The notes: generated from the letters alone by a model not told the origin. A stretch of DNA of 64,000 bases from Ruminococcaceae bacterium YAD3003 (GCA_900107185.1 FNPA01000007.1:109115-173114); one strand, 5' to 3'; shown: positions 27,008-36,222, counted from the stretch's first letter. Made by a program: numbers and translations.

Positions 27008-29565
27008 CTATTAAAACAGAGAGCAAAGAACTATTTGAATCATCACAGCTAACGCTGCTCGTAAGTTATACGGTTTTCTCCGCGGTTCTCATTGCGGAGT
27101 CGGTGATAATGAACTGGGAGCTTTGGATGGTCATCCTGATCGTCTTAAGCAATGTCATTTGCTGGATACTCCACTTAAGGCATGACACTCCTTCTCAGAT
27201 AAGAGTCTGGATCTATTCGATCCTGATGATGTGCACGTATTTCTTCTATGGCACGCATATAACGAGCACATTTGACCTCGCACTCGTTATGTCAGCAGTT
27301 ATTCTGATATACACCATGAGCGGCAAAAAGGGTCTTATTACACTGTGCCAGTTTACATTCGTTCTGGCGATGACATATGAGATCATCCAGCTGATATTGG
27401 CAAACGAAGTTTTCGATGCGCTCATGATAAGCAGAATCGCACTTCACTTTTTTATGGTTCTGTTCATCGGTCAGTTCTCTAAAAAGATTATCGAGACCTG
27501 GTATGAAGTTCTCAACAGATCTACAAAAGAGATCGAGTCACTCACCGAAGCTACTGACCGTCTTAATGACTTCCTCGCCAACGTTTCACACGAAATAAGA
27601 ACTCCTGTAAACGCGATCATCGGTCTTACCAGCATCTGCATCGAGAAATCCGTAGATAAAGAAGTCATGGACGAGATGCTTAACGTTAGAAACGCCGGCC
27701 GTAAAGTTGCAGAGCAGATCAGTGATATTCTCGACTACTCAGAGCTCGACAGAAATAAGGCTGTAAGAAACAACGAAGATTACATGCTCTCTTCTGTTCT
27801 TCACGACCTTATCACAGAGATCAAGCAGTACAAGTCCAAAGATATCGAACTCATCATTGACGTAGATCCTTCTATTCCTGCGGTAATGAACTCCGATGTT
27901 TCCAAACTCAAGAAGATTCTTAAGGCCCTCATCTCCAACGGTCTCAAGTACACACACAAAGGTGGTGTATATGTAAGAATCACTTCCGAAGAACAGGCAT
28001 ATGGTGTAAACCTTTGTATCGAAGTAACTGATACGGGTATCGGTATGTCTGACTATGAACTCGAGCGTGTTTACGACAGTTTCTATCAGGCAGATTCCGG
28101 ACGCGCGAGAATGGGCGGCGGTTTAGGATTAGGTCTTGCAATCGTATCCGGATTCGTATCCCTTCTCGGCGGCTTTATGACTATCAACAGCAAGCCTGAA
28201 ACCGGAACAACCGTACATGTCAGTCTCCCCCAGAAGGTTGTTGACTCCACCAGCTGTATGTCAGTTGCAAATCCTGATAATCTCTGCCTCGGTGCTTACT
28301 TCCATTTCGAGAAGTTCCCTAATCCTTCTGTCAGAGATTACTACAACTCAATGGTCCTCAATATGGTTAAGGGCCTTGGCGTACAGATGCACAGAGTTAC
28401 AAATCCTGATAACCTGAGACTTCTTCACGAGACAGTTAAGATGACACACCTGTTTGTTGCTGAAGAAGAATACAGAGAGGCTCCTGAACTCATTGAGGAA
28501 CTCGCGAAAGAAATGGTCGTTACAGTTGTAGCTAACGAAGATTTCAAGCTGCCCAGGAATTCCAAGGCAAGGATCCTGGAAAAGCCTTTCTACTGCTTCC
28601 CTGTTGTAACCGTCCTCAACTCCAGTATCGGAGATTCTATGGAAACTCAGGTTAAGAAGATGCGCTGTGACGGCATCAGAGCCCTCGTAGTCGACGATGA
28701 GTCAATGAACCTCGTCGTAGCAAAGAGTATTTTCAAGCGTTACGGAATGAAGATCTGGACAGCTACTTCAGGTCAGGAATCAATAGACATGTGCCGCGAA
28801 AGAGTTTTCGATATTATTTTCATGGATCACATGATGGGCGGCATGGACGGTGTCGAAGCAATGAAGAGAATCAGAACGGATGTATCCGGATTAAACGGTT
28901 CTATCCCGGTCGTTGCTCTTACTGCTAATGCGATGAGTTCAGCCAAGCAGATGTTCCTTAACGAAGGCTTTGACGGATTCGTAAGTAAGCCTGTTGAGAT
29001 CGAAGAATTAGAGCGTGTCCTGAAACACGTATTGCCGAAGTCATCCATTACTTATACTGACGAATACGCAGGAAACATCGATGAAGAGGTTGAGCCTGAA
29101 GTAGAGCAGCCCGTGAAAGAAGAACCCGTTGCTGATCCTTTCACAAAACTCAAGGAAAGCGGCATCGATACAGATGCAGGACTCAAGTACTGCGTCGATG
29201 ACAAGGAATTCTATAAGTCCCTGCTCATCCAGTTCGCCAACGAATCCGATGATAAGATTCCTCTGATAAAGAAATATTTTGCTGAACACGATTGGCATAA
29301 CTACGAGATTCTTGTCCATGCTCTTAAGAGCACTTCAAAGATGATCGGACTTATGGATCTGTCAGAGAAGGCAAAGGCGCTCGAGATGGCAGCAAAAGAA
29401 GAAAAGGAAGATTTCATTACCGATAACCACGAAGAAGTTATCAAGATCTATTCCCGCGTTACTGCCGACATTAAGGACCAATTCAACGTAGGTTCAAAAG
29501 ACGATGACGAAGTCCTGGAATTCGAACCGGAAGATAACGGCAATGACGGAGGTGATGAAGCATGA
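27004..29565 (+). CDS. Hybrid sensor histidine kinase (TM - HisKA - HATPase - REC - Hpt)
   Basis: An 853-aa kinase. The N-terminal ~165 residues form about five to six membrane segments with no large external loop, so the signal is probably within or near the membrane. HisKA has His196 in VSHEIRTPVN; HATPase has DTGIGM and GGGLGLGLAIV; the receiver has Asp608 in FMDHMMGGMDG; and the C-terminal Hpt has His772 in LVHALKSTSK. Between HATPase and REC, a segment (~415-545) looks like a receiver lacking the Asp. An acidic tail ends the protein. ATGA overlaps at both ends tie it to its neighbours. Confidence 0.92.
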   Translation: MTIKTESKELFESSQLTLLVSYTVFSAVLIAESVIMNWELWMVILIVLSNVICWILHLRHDTPSQIRVWIYSILMMCTYFFYGTHITSTFDLALVMSAVILIYTMSGKKGLITLCQFTFVLAMTYEIIQLILANEVFDALMISRIALHFFMVLFIGQFSKKIIETWYEVLNRSTKEIESLTEATDRLNDFLANVSHEIRTPVNAIIGLTSICIEKSVDKEVMDEMLNVRNAGRKVAEQISDILDYSELDRNKAVRNNEDYMLSSVLHDLITEIKQYKSKDIELIIDVDPSIPAVMNSDVSKLKKILKALISNGLKYTHKGGVYVRITSEEQAYGVNLCIEVTDTGIGMSDYELERVYDSFYQADSGRARMGGGLGLGLAIVSGFVSLLGGFMTINSKPETGTTVHVSLPQKVVDSTSCMSVANPDNLCLGAYFHFEKFPNPSVRDYYNSMVLNMVKGLGVQMHRVTNPDNLRLLHETVKMTHLFVAEEEYREAPELIEELAKEMVVTVVANEDFKLPRNSKARILEKPFYCFPVVTVLNSSIGDSMETQVKKMRCDGIRALVVDDESMNLVVAKSIFKRYGMKIWTATSGQESIDMCRERVFDIIFMDHMMGGMDGVEAMKRIRTDVSGLNGSIPVVALTANAMSSAKQMFLNEGFDGFVSKPVEIEELERVLKHVLPKSSITYTDEYAGNIDEEVEPEVEQPVKEEPVADPFTKLKESGIDTDAGLKYCVDDKEFYKSLLIQFANESDDKIPLIKKYFAEHDWHNYEILVHALKSTSKMIGLMDLSEKAKALEMAAKEEKEDFITDNHEEVIKIYSRVTADIKDQFNVGSKDDDEVLEFEPEDNGNDGGDEA

Positions 29566-32285
29566 AAGAAATTCTGAACTATCTTTTCAGGCCCTCCAAG
29601 AATAGTCGTGAGGCAATCAAGTCAGCATATGCCGGTTCATTGAGGCCTGCGCATCTCATGATGTTCATGGGAATATTAGTCGGTTTATTCTTCCTTGTAT
29701 TAAGTTTCATATTCCCTGATCTGTTCGGTGAAACCATAATACATCACCGTATCAGTTATTCGATTCTGTTCCTGATCGGATTATCCTGGAGCCTTGTCGC
29801 ATACAACGCCTCCAAAGATTTCGATTCCAGATACCGCACAGTTTGTTTCATGAATGTACTGACCGAATTCGTTTTATTCGCTTTGGTTCTTGCACTCGCT
29901 TATGTCAATTTGAGAATCGGCAGCATCGTCGATACAACACTTTACATGATGGTATCCATGCTCGTTCCTTTATGTGTGTATACTAACCCCATAGAGTTCC
30001 TGCTCATCTCTATATTCTCGAATCTGACAATGATCGCATTCTTATTGCAGGCATACATATCAGGCATTTCAACTTCGAATAATGCCCTGGTTAATTTCGC
30101 AATATTCTCGATCTTCCAGCTCGCTATGGGCTTAACGATGCTTTATACGAGATATCGTCTCCACGAGCAGCTCGTTACTGCCGCTAAACAGCACGATGAG
30201 ATTGAGATGCTCAACAAGGCTCAGAACAGTTTCTTCTCAAACATGAGCCACGAGATCAGAACGCCTATCAATACGATCATCGGTCTTAACGAAATGATCC
30301 TTCGTGAAGATGTAAGCGAAGAAGTTGTTGAGGATGCTGCGAACATCAAGGCGGCAGGTAAACTGCTTCTTAACCTCATCAATGACATCCTCGATATGTC
30401 TAAGTTCCAGTCAGGAAAAATGCAGCTTCTCTATGCCCCCTATCACACAGGTGACATGCTCTCCGATATCGTCGGTATGCTCTGGATCAGAGCGAAAGAA
30501 AAGAAGCTCGACTTCCATATCGATGTATCACCAGAGATCCCTGCAGAACTCGTTGGTGATGAAGTACGTGTCAAACAGATACTTATCAACGTTATCAACA
30601 ACGCAATCAAATACACCAAGGAAGGAACCGTATCACTCTCTGTTCAGTGCGAGATGAAAGAGAACAAGATCTGCAACATGATCTACACGGTTTCAGATAC
30701 TGGTATCGGTATCAAGACAGAAGATATCCCTTACCTGTTCTCAGCATTCAAACGTGTTGATGAAACAGCTACAAAACATATTGAAGGAACGGGTCTCGGC
30801 CTTTCGATCGTTAAGCAGCTCGTTGATCTCATGGGCGGTAAGATTACGGTTAACAGCGTTTACACTAAGGGTTCCACATTCATCATCGAGATACCTCAGA
30901 GAGTTGAGCGCGAAGGATATGTCGGCGACTACAACTTCAGTAAGACCAGCTCAAGCAAGAAGGCTGACTATGCTCCTAAATTCGAAGCACCTGAAGCAAG
31001 AATTCTCGTTGTCGACGATAACGAAGCTAACCTCATGGTTGTATCAAAACTCCTTCGTGATACCAAGGTCAGAATTGATACAGTATCCAGTGGTGCTGAT
31101 GCACTCCGCAAAACACTTAACATTAAGTATGACGTAATCTTCATGGATCACCTCATGCCTGAAATGGATGGTATTGAGTGCAAGAGAAAGATCAAGGAAC
31201 AGACAGGCGGACGATGCAGAGAATCACGTATTGTCATCCTCACTGCTAATGCTGACGAGGAGAACAGAGCACTCTACGCCCGTGAGAACTTCGACGGTTA
31301 TCTTCCTAAGCCTGTCAGCAGCGAAGAACTCGAGAACGAGCTCTATACTTTCCTGCCTAAGGAACTCGTACATATCACAGGCCACAAAACAGACCTTGCT
31401 GAAGAGACAATTTCCTGGATGAATTCTAACAAGAAGCGTAAGAGTGTTGTTATCACCACAGAGAGCGTAGCTGACCTTCCTGAAGAGATCATCGAGAGAT
31501 ACGGCATCTGTGTTCTCCCTCATAAAGTTATTACCGCAGAAGGTGTATTCAAAGACGGCAGAGAAATTGAAACCCAGGGCGTTCTTAAGTATATGGAAGA
31601 TCCTGAGCACACAGTTAAGCCTATGGGTCCTACCGTAAAAGAAGCCGAAGAGTTCTTTGCAAAGCAGCTCGCCAATGCAAATAACGTTATCCACATCTCT
31701 ATTTCGAGCAAAGTAGAGAACAGTGGTTTTGGTCCTGCGATGGAAGCTGCAAAGTCATTCGATAACGTATTTGTTTTCGATTCGGCACACCTTTCGAGCG
31801 GTCAGGGCCTTATGGTTATTGAGGCTTGCCGTATGGCCGAAGAAGGAAAGAGTGCCGAAGATATCATCAAGGAACTCGAATCCCTCAAAAAGAAGATCCA
31901 TACAAGCTTCATTGTTGATAACCTTGATTTCCTCGCACGTTCCGGTCAGGTAGGAAACGGCACAGCTAACATCGTTAAGTCTCTCATGGGAAGACCTGTA
32001 CTCAAACTTAAAAAGGGCAAGATGGGTCTCGGCATGACCTACTTTGGTTCCAAAGAAAACGCGTGGAGAAGTTATATCAATACGGTTCTTTCTTCAGGTT
32101 CCATCGACAGAAGAATCCTCTTCGTAACCTATGTAGGCATCAACAAGAGTGAAACAGAATGGATCAAGGCGCAGATTGAGAAGAAGATGAAGTTCGACGA
32201 GATATTCTTCACTCAGGCGTCTCCAGCTATCGCAGTTAACAGCGGCCGCGGCACATTCGGTTTGTTGTACAGAGAAAAAGACTGA
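29562..32285 (+). CDS. Hybrid histidine kinase fused to a DegV lipid-binding domain
   Basis: A 907-aa protein. Order: five to six membrane segments (~30-215); HisKA with His230 in MSHEIRTPIN; HATPase (DTGIGI, GTGLGLSIV); receiver (~480-605) with Asp529 in FMDHLMPEMDG; and a full-length DegV/FakB-like domain (~625-905). DegV marks are VVITTESVADLPEEIIERYG at its start, GPTVKEAEEFF, VFVFDSAHLSSGQGLMVIEA, and DFLARSGQVGNGTANIVKSL followed by GRPVL. Free DegV proteins bind fatty acids for FakA kinase. Here the DS of the usual start motif is ES, and the SSxLSGTxxSA loop is altered to SSKVENSGFGPA, so binding specificity may differ. No frameshift separates the parts. Confidence 0.92.
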   Translation: MKEILNYLFRPSKNSREAIKSAYAGSLRPAHLMMFMGILVGLFFLVLSFIFPDLFGETIIHHRISYSILFLIGLSWSLVAYNASKDFDSRYRTVCFMNVLTEFVLFALVLALAYVNLRIGSIVDTTLYMMVSMLVPLCVYTNPIEFLLISIFSNLTMIAFLLQAYISGISTSNNALVNFAIFSIFQLAMGLTMLYTRYRLHEQLVTAAKQHDEIEMLNKAQNSFFSNMSHEIRTPINTIIGLNEMILREDVSEEVVEDAANIKAAGKLLLNLINDILDMSKFQSGKMQLLYAPYHTGDMLSDIVGMLWIRAKEKKLDFHIDVSPEIPAELVGDEVRVKQILINVINNAIKYTKEGTVSLSVQCEMKENKICNMIYTVSDTGIGIKTEDIPYLFSAFKRVDETATKHIEGTGLGLSIVKQLVDLMGGKITVNSVYTKGSTFIIEIPQRVEREGYVGDYNFSKTSSSKKADYAPKFEAPEARILVVDDNEANLMVVSKLLRDTKVRIDTVSSGADALRKTLNIKYDVIFMDHLMPEMDGIECKRKIKEQTGGRCRESRIVILTANADEENRALYARENFDGYLPKPVSSEELENELYTFLPKELVHITGHKTDLAEETISWMNSNKKRKSVVITTESVADLPEEIIERYGICVLPHKVITAEGVFKDGREIETQGVLKYMEDPEHTVKPMGPTVKEAEEFFAKQLANANNVIHISISSKVENSGFGPAMEAAKSFDNVFVFDSAHLSSGQGLMVIEACRMAEEGKSAEDIIKELESLKKKIHTSFIVDNLDFLARSGQVGNGTANIVKSLMGRPVLKLKKGKMGLGMTYFGSKENAWRSYINTVLSSGSIDRRILFVTYVGINKSETEWIKAQIEKKMKFDEIFFTQASPAIAVNSGRGTFGLLYREKD

Positions 32286-32298
32286 CGATTTTTGGTGC

Positions 32299-32503
32299 GG
32301 GGTACCTTTTACCCCAAACATACGAAGACAAGCACAATGGGGTAAATATTCAGCAGAAATTTTACCCCATTTGCTTTGTTTATTAGGCTTTGGGGTAAAA
32401 TCCAAAGCTTTTTTACCCCAAGACAGTTGATTTATAGCATTTGGGGTAAAAACCACGGTCGATTTTTACCCCAAAGTGTCATTTTCAGCGGGATTGGGGT
32501 AAA
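32299..32503. repeat. Array of GGGGTAAAA / TTTTACCCC inverted repeats
   Basis: Between two convergent genes, GGGGTA(AAA) and its complement alternate nine times. Four complete hairpins lie at 32299-32315, 32336-32371, 32390-32421 and 32440-32475, followed by a lone half-site at 32494-32503. Stems are 6, 11, 11 and 13 bp and perfect, while the loops (5-14 bases) are unrelated to each other. Like half-sites recur every ~50-54 bases. The arms lack the T-run of a terminator, although the array sits where termination of both neighbours is expected. No gene lies here. Confidence 0.9.
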
Positions 32504-32519
32504 CCACAATCCTAAGTTA

Positions 32520-33371
32520 TCAGCGGTTCTTCTCCATTCTGATCAGATGCTCTTCGTCAGGCTCGGAAACGCCGTCTTTATAGTGATAACCCATCTTCAG
32601 ATAGAACGGCACGCCCGTTATCGAAGCAGGTATCTCGATCCTCTTTGCACGAAGGAAAAATACGTCATTTTCAAGTGTCCCGATTATCTTCCGGCCCACA
32701 CCTCTCCCCTGATAATCAGGGTCAACAAAAACAGTAAAGAGGCTGCTCTCTTCTTCCCTGCCCCAATAAGGTCCGATGGCGCCACAGCCGATTATTAAAT
32801 CTCCGTCTGTTACGACGTAGAAGTGAGTCCACGAAGCACGCTGGAGAACGTGATCAGGCGTCTCGGTCTCAATAAGCTGATCCATCAGATCTTCCGGATA
32901 ATCCTTCTTGTTCGAGATGCTGATAGTCTTTCTTATAAGAGCTGATACAGCTTCGGCATCTGATTCTTCGAACCGCCTAACCGAAAGCCCGGAGATCTTC
33001 ACGGCAGCAACGATTTCTTCATAAGAAACAGCGCGGATCACCTTAAAATTCTTCTCGATTTCCTTTGTCCACAAATCGATTTCACCTTCAATATGTGACA
33101 CCTCAGGAAGAATGAATCCCCAGATCGTACAACCGGTCTTTTTGAGTTCAGGCAGGAACCAGTTAAATCCCCATTCAACATCTTCCTTTACGTCTTCAAA
33201 ACCGTTCCGGGCATCAACGATAAAGATACTGTCTTTGTGCTCTCTGAGCATTTCAAGAGATGCGATTACAGGATCTCTGTAGTTATCAAAATGAGCTTCC
33301 TTCTTCCAGACGTGAAAGACTGCATTGTCTTTCTCAATGTATTCGCATTTAGCATATTCACTCTCAAACAT
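32520..33371 (-). CDS. GNAT acetyltransferase with N-terminal STAS-like domain
   Basis: A 283-aa two-part protein. Residues ~1-125 have an alternating alpha/beta pattern like a STAS-type domain (SIFIVDARNGFEDVKEDVEW). Residues ~128-283 are a GNAT domain with motif A VFVDPDYQGRGVGRKIIGTL and GVPFYLKMGYHY near the end. Substrate unknown. It is the last gene of the long minus-strand acetyltransferase/methyltransferase run and begins one base after the preceding methyltransferase stop, using a GGAG inside it. Confidence 0.82.
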   Translation of the reverse strand: MFESEYAKCEYIEKDNAVFHVWKKEAHFDNYRDPVIASLEMLREHKDSIFIVDARNGFEDVKEDVEWGFNWFLPELKKTGCTIWGFILPEVSHIEGEIDLWTKEIEKNFKVIRAVSYEEIVAAVKISGLSVRRFEESDAEAVSALIRKTISISNKKDYPEDLMDQLIETETPDHVLQRASWTHFYVVTDGDLIIGCGAIGPYWGREEESSLFTVFVDPDYQGRGVGRKIIGTLENDVFFLRAKRIEIPASITGVPFYLKMGYHYKDGVSEPDEEHLIRMEKNR

Positions 33372-33372
33372 A

Positions 33373-33999
33373 TTAATTCTCCAATTCGAAATCTATTCTT
33401 ACCAAAGCTTTTCCGTTAGGCAGAGGGTTAGACTCCGAGAAAATCTTCCTGTATCCGATTTTCTCCAGTGAACGCGTAAGTGCAGTTTCTTCCATCTGGC
33501 AATGTACGCTATCCAAACCATCGAAAGCATGAAGATAAGGTGAGTCTGATACCCAGCACGCCTCGTCAGTATTAATTTGAATTACACACGAAATATACAG
33601 CGGGCGAACCCGCATCATTGCCATCTGGAACGCTTCGTAACCAATGTATTCAACGAGCAGATTTGCAATAACCAGCTTCGCATCGGGGAGCTTATCTGCT
33701 TCATTTATAAGATCGATCTTAAGGCAGTTCAACACGCCGGACAGATCACTGTAGCGTTCCTCAACAACCTTCAGATAATCACTGTTGATATCTACACCAT
33801 AAACCGTCTGATATTTATCCTTGCGAACATGTTCGAGGCCATTGCCGCCTGCGATACCGAGCACCATTGCCGTATCGACAGGATATGCCTCAAACTGCTC
33901 CTTCATTATGGAATTCATGGCCTGCAACTGTTGTACAGAATCAAGGCTCATGTGATTCTCATAATCGCTAAGAGAAATGTCTTCCCAAGGATTTTTCAT
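33373..33999 (-). CDS. Class I SAM-dependent methyltransferase
   Basis: A 208-aa methyltransferase. SAM motif I is VLGIAGGNGLEHV (~47-59) and motif II is TVYGVDINSDYLKVVEERY; a motif IV-like stretch is KLVIANLLVEYIG. The start is the ATG that shares its A with the TGA of the upstream GNAT (TGATG), preceded by GGAGAAGG, rather than a TTG one codon earlier. Substrate unknown; close packing with acetyltransferases suggests small-molecule or protein tailoring rather than housekeeping RNA methylation. Confidence 0.85.
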   Translation of the reverse strand: MKNPWEDISLSDYENHMSLDSVQQLQAMNSIMKEQFEAYPVDTAMVLGIAGGNGLEHVRKDKYQTVYGVDINSDYLKVVEERYSDLSGVLNCLKIDLINEADKLPDAKLVIANLLVEYIGYEAFQMAMMRVRPLYISCVIQINTDEACWVSDSPYLHAFDGLDSVHCQMEETALTRSLEKIGYRKIFSESNPLPNGKALVRIDFELEN

Positions 34000-34457
34000 C
34001 AAACCTTCTCCATGTAAACAAATACCAGTTCGTCGTTTACCGCCTTTTCATCGAAAGCTTTATAACCGACAGATTCATATAAACGAATATTATCCGTACT
34101 TCTGGTGCTTGTAAACAGCTCGTATCTTTTGCCCTGATAGTATTTCTCTATCTCGTTTAAAAGCCGCTTTCCAAGGCCTCTGCGGCGAAGCTCAGGATGA
34201 ACCATAAGTTTTCCTATATAGACAGTTCCATCGCTCTCATATGCGCGTACAGAGCCGATAATGGCACCGGTGTCATCAGTCATCTTCAGGATTGTTCCAA
34301 CATCGAACTCTTTATTCACTTCATCAAGTGTCTGTTTCAACGGCGGAATATCCTTACTGCCAAACAGTTCAGCCTCACTCTGATATGCGAGATACTGGAG
34401 TTCCAATATCTCACTCAGATCTTCCCTGTTTGCTTTCGTTATTAAAAAATCACTCAT
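33999..34457 (-). CDS. GNAT family N-acetyltransferase
   Basis: A 152-aa GNAT. Motif A reads MVHPELRRRGLGKRLLNEIE (~87-106), and the C-terminal LYESVGYKAFDEKAV is the usual motif B ending. The N-terminal ITKANREDLSEILELQYLAY is typical of RimI-like members. Its stop overlaps the methyltransferase start (TGATG). The ribosome site is weak, and only 12 bases separate it from the patatin-like gene upstream. Confidence 0.88.
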   Translation of the reverse strand: MSDFLITKANREDLSEILELQYLAYQSEAELFGSKDIPPLKQTLDEVNKEFDVGTILKMTDDTGAIIGSVRAYESDGTVYIGKLMVHPELRRRGLGKRLLNEIEKYYQGKRYELFTSTRSTDNIRLYESVGYKAFDEKAVNDELVFVYMEKV

Positions 34458-34469
34458 TATTCTAAATTC

Positions 34470-35318
34470 TTACAAAGCCATAAAACGCTTTACTTCATCT
34501 ATCTTTTTCAATGCCGCCTGTCTGCCCAGGTCATAAACTCTCTGCAGTTCATTCGGATCGTGGACCATAGACTTGAGATTAAGCGGAGCTTCCGGTCTTA
34601 TGACGACCACGTCACCACGTCCTTCACACTCCTTAACATAAGCAGTCTGGGCATTATACATATCAGGACGCGCCTGCAATGATTTTGCTATGTGCGGATG
34701 GTTCAGGGTAAACAGCTTTATAAGCGGCATTACCTTCATCTGTTTTTTAACGTAATCTTCAGGCTGGGTGAGAACAACAACATTCTTTTCATACCCGATC
34801 TTCTGCATATACTCCAACGGTATCGAATCAGCCATTCCACCATCCAGATATTTAGAATCACCAATCTTTACAGGTCTTGAAAAACAAGGCTGCGAAGCAG
34901 ATGCTCTGAGCCACTCCATATTCTTATTATCGGTGTCTGTCATGTTGTGATAAACAGCTTCACCGGAATTAATATCAGTTGCAACAACATGGAAATCCAT
35001 AGGATTATTCCTGAATGTTTCACCATCGAAAACATCCAGTTCCATAGGTATATCGTAGTAACAGAATTTCGCGCCGAATACATCACCCGTAAATAACCAG
35101 GATCTGAAACTGCAGAATTTCCAGTAGTTACAGTAGCGCTTGGTATATCGGAGAACTCTTCCTTTCTGCTTCGATTTATAGTTGCATCCGAATGCTGCGC
35201 CGGCAGATACCGCTGCAGCTCCGTCAAACACGATGTTATTCTCGAGGAAGACGTCAACAACTCCTGCCGTAAAAAGGCCGCGCATAGAACCGCCTTCCAA
35301 TACCAATCCGTTCTTCAT
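34470..35318 (-). CDS. Patatin-like phospholipase
   Basis: A 282-aa YjjU-like patatin hydrolase. The oxyanion motif is GGSMRGLFTAGV (~9-20). The nucleophile elbow is AVSAGAAFG (Ser ~38), with Ala in place of the first Gly of GxSxG. The catalytic Asp sits in LDGGMADSIP (~160). It would cleave acyl esters of membrane lipids in the cytoplasm. AAGGA precedes the ATG. It lies 11 bases after a methyltransferase in the same run of genes. Confidence 0.9.
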   Translation of the reverse strand: MKNGLVLEGGSMRGLFTAGVVDVFLENNIVFDGAAAVSAGAAFGCNYKSKQKGRVLRYTKRYCNYWKFCSFRSWLFTGDVFGAKFCYYDIPMELDVFDGETFRNNPMDFHVVATDINSGEAVYHNMTDTDNKNMEWLRASASQPCFSRPVKIGDSKYLDGGMADSIPLEYMQKIGYEKNVVVLTQPEDYVKKQMKVMPLIKLFTLNHPHIAKSLQARPDMYNAQTAYVKECEGRGDVVVIRPEAPLNLKSMVHDPNELQRVYDLGRQAALKKIDEVKRFMAL

Positions 35319-35329
35319 TTATCAGTTCC

Positions 35330-36079
35330 TTAAATGTTATTTGTTTTTCTGGCCTTAACCAAAAGAAAATCCGGTTTGTGCTTCAGGTCATAATACTCCG
35401 GATACTTTTCCAGAATTTCTTCTGAAGGCACAGGTTCTGCCAGTTTCTCGATAGCAAAACCCGCATCTACGAGACTATTAATTACAGTCGAGATTTTCCT
35501 GTGATAAATCTTTACGTTATCAACGAACCAGACAGTATCCCTCTCGCCTTCAACAGCATAGTTTGTGAGATTGGCATGTATCTTAACTCCATTCTCGTCT
35601 TTGGTCCATCTCTCTTTTCCTGAATTGCAGGTATTTACAGGGTGCTCTTGTGAGAATATGAACTCACCATTCATTACGAGCAGTCTGTTAACGTTTCTTA
35701 CTACGCCTTCGAAATCTTCAATATAATTAATAGCGAGAGCACTGACTACCAGATCAAACTCTCCTTCGAGCTTACCCAGATCTTCCATCGACATTTTAAT
35801 ATAGGTAATCCTGGAATCGTTATTCTTCGTTCTTGCCACTTCGAGCATGTTATCGGAAATATCGATTCCGACAACTTCTTTGGCTCCCATATTAATGTAG
35901 TCCTTTTCGTGCTCTCCGGTACCGCAACCGAGATCAAGGATCCTGAGTCCTGTCAGATCAGGCAACAAAGCAAATCTCTCCGGAATCTCAAAAAGGTTGT
36001 TGGCGTTAGCTTCCCTCTGCCTTAACTTCTGATAACCTTCGAAGAAAGTACCGTTATCGTAAATGTTCTGTTGTGCCAT
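35330..36079 (-). CDS. Class I SAM-dependent methyltransferase
   Basis: A 249-aa UbiE/Methyltransf_11-like enzyme. Motif I is ILDLGCGTGEHEKDY (~47-61), the acidic SAM-ribose motif is VVGIDISDNML, and the motif IV region is FDLVVSALAINYI. The C-terminal AEPVPSEEILEKYPEYYD is common in small-molecule methyltransferases of gut Firmicutes. GAGGGGGATA precedes the ATG, 24 bases after the small HIT-like frame. Substrate unknown. Confidence 0.9.
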   Translation of the reverse strand: MAQQNIYDNGTFFEGYQKLRQREANANNLFEIPERFALLPDLTGLRILDLGCGTGEHEKDYINMGAKEVVGIDISDNMLEVARTKNNDSRITYIKMSMEDLGKLEGEFDLVVSALAINYIEDFEGVVRNVNRLLVMNGEFIFSQEHPVNTCNSGKERWTKDENGVKIHANLTNYAVEGERDTVWFVDNVKIYHRKISTVINSLVDAGFAIEKLAEPVPSEEILEKYPEYYDLKHKPDFLLVKARKTNNI

Positions 36080-36103
36080 ATTATCCCCCTCTATACAGCT
36101 GTC

Positions 36104-36220
36104 TTACAAAAATATCTTCAATTCTATATGAAGCTTATTCTTCATCTCCTCAAGTTCTTTTACAAAATACGGATTTGTTCCGTTCTTGATCATATTGAGT
36201 CTGTCACAGATCAAACACAT
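36104..36220 (-). pseudogene. Truncated HIT-like reading frame (38 aa)
   Basis: A short frame starts with ATG after a very strong AAAGGGGG site that lies inside the end of the upstream GNAT gene. Its first ~23 residues (MCLICDRLNMIKNGTNPYFV, then KEL) resemble, from memory, the start of a clostridial HIT-family (diadenosine polyphosphate hydrolase-like) protein. The rest of that ~140-aa family is missing, and after KEL the frame goes straight into a charged helix (EEMKNKLHIELKIFL). The HIT catalytic HxHxH is absent. I read it as an internally deleted remnant that kept its ribosome site; it could instead be a real small protein. Confidence 0.5.
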
Positions 36221-36222
36221 GG

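Noticed and set aside
32299..32503. CRISPR array
   Set aside because: The repeated part is only the short palindrome arms; the loops inside each repeat vary, units are few, and no cas genes are near.
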